Assembly: GCA_965247475.1 (NCBI GenBank)
Contig: OZ252016.1
Coordinates: forward strand, 1,984,001 to 2,048,000
Direction of reading: 5' to 3'
Origin: G965247475 sp965247475
Lineage (GTDB): Bacteria; Chloroflexota; UBA11872
DNA: 64,000 bases
Under the pieces are notes generated by a model. That model saw nothing but the letters and a program-made list of their open reading frames with translations, ran no database searches and was not told where the DNA came from. Of this stretch, positions 63,600 through 64,000 are shown one piece after another (positions within the stretch are counted from its first letter, which is position 1; each line of letters begins with the position of its first letter). A program made the translations under genes and the position numbers.

Positions 63600-63664
63600 C
63601 AGCGCGGAGCCGACGGTCGGGCGCCGCGCTCGGCGCCCGAGACGAGCCCGACAGGGGGAAGCAG

Positions 63665-64000
63665 ATGGAGTACATCAAGCTCGGCAGAACCGACCAGGAG
63701 ATCCCGAAGATCGGGTTCGGGACGGCCCGCTATCACGGCGGGGCGGGGGTGCTGCCGCGGGCGGCCGAGCTCGGCGCGTGGCTCATGGATACAGCCGAGT
63801 CCTACAACGCGCATGGCGACGAGCCGGGCCACGCGGAGTCGCTGGTCGGCGGGGAGATCGATCCGGTCCGCGACCAAGTGTTCATCGCCACCAAGATATC
63901 GCCGGCCAATTTCCGGTACGACGATGTGCTGGCGCATGCCGACGCGAGCCGGCGGCGGCTAAAGACGGACGTGATCGACCTCTACCAGCTGCACTCGCCA
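63665..64000 (+). CDS. Aldo/keto reductase (partial, runs off the window)
   Basis: The first 112 residues are present. KLGRTDQEIPKIGFGTARYH, then the catalytic Asp-Tyr pair in MDTAESYN and the Lys in FIATKISP, followed by DVIDLYQLHSP mark the family, which reduces aldehydes or ketones with NADPH. AGGGGGAAG stands a few bases before ATG 63665. The catalytic His of LYQLHSP is also present. The gene continues beyond the right edge. Confidence 0.93.
   Translation, partial: MEYIKLGRTDQEIPKIGFGTARYHGGAGVLPRAAELGAWLMDTAESYNAHGDEPGHAESLVGGEIDPVRDQVFIATKISPANFRYDDVLAHADASRRRLKTDVIDLYQLHSP

Overview
The window is about two-thirds G+C, densely coded and typically bacterial. The gene set suggests an environmental Chloroflexota-like heterotroph, perhaps of marine or sponge origin: many PhyH-type dioxygenases, DapA-like aldolases, an enolase-superfamily dehydratase, RraA, Ldh2-type dehydrogenase and several carbohydrate-active enzymes, together with the MEP pathway enzyme IspH, a DtxR regulator and small lipoproteins. 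No rRNA or ribosomal protein gene is present, so the taxonomic guess is an inference from gene content only.

Layout. 1-8.9 kb: SDR dehydrogenase, YyaL/SSP411-type protein, ispH, Ldh2-family dehydrogenase, RraA-like protein, cupin and a GH32-like protein. 9.2-22.2 kb: two TIM-barrel glycosidase-like proteins, DapA-like lyases, a CrtI/PYROXD2-like oxidoreductase, an enolase-superfamily sugar-acid dehydratase, a PfkB sugar kinase and three members of an unusual lipoprotein family. Two more members lie at 31.5-32.8 kb. 22.4-25 kb: a type I methylase gene (hsdM) broken by a decayed IS481-like element. 25.2-28.7 kb: a MacB/LolD-type ABC exporter facing a small membrane protein. 29-35.5 kb: GH172 (DUF2961), SGNH esterase, DapA-like lyase and a beta-propeller glycosidase-like protein. 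35.5-43 kb: an accessory patch with two VapBC-type toxin-antitoxin pairs, two PhyH dioxygenases, a recQ of visibly lower G+C, IS481 and IS110 remnants and a recurring terminal inverted repeat; it ends at tRNA-Phe and tRNA-Val. 43-57.8 kb is more housekeeping-like: SPFH protein, a secreted glycosidase-like lipoprotein, ferredoxin, glucan phosphorylase, DtxR regulator, an Fe-type ABC ATPase, MscS channel, a zinc alcohol dehydrogenase, a split DipZ-like thiol redox pair and a modular membrane protein with a degenerate nuclease-like domain. 57.8-64 kb: a nearly intact IS481 element with a CCTAGG target duplication, tRNA-Cys, a tandem pair of PhyH genes, a DUF402 fusion protein, a Tag-like glycosylase and the start of an aldo/keto reductase.

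The catabolic genes fit uptake and breakdown of sugar acids and fructan- or arabinan-like glycans: glycosidases release sugars, the enolase-superfamily enzyme dehydrates sugar acids, PfkB phosphorylates the keto-deoxy product and DapA-like lyases cleave it. The most unusual items are the five-copy lipoprotein family, whose core resembles the chagasin (I42 protease inhibitor) layout, and the membrane protein at 56.3-57.8 kb that combines a helical N-terminal module, an Mrr-like but probably inactive nuclease fold, a transmembrane helix and an NTF2-like tail.
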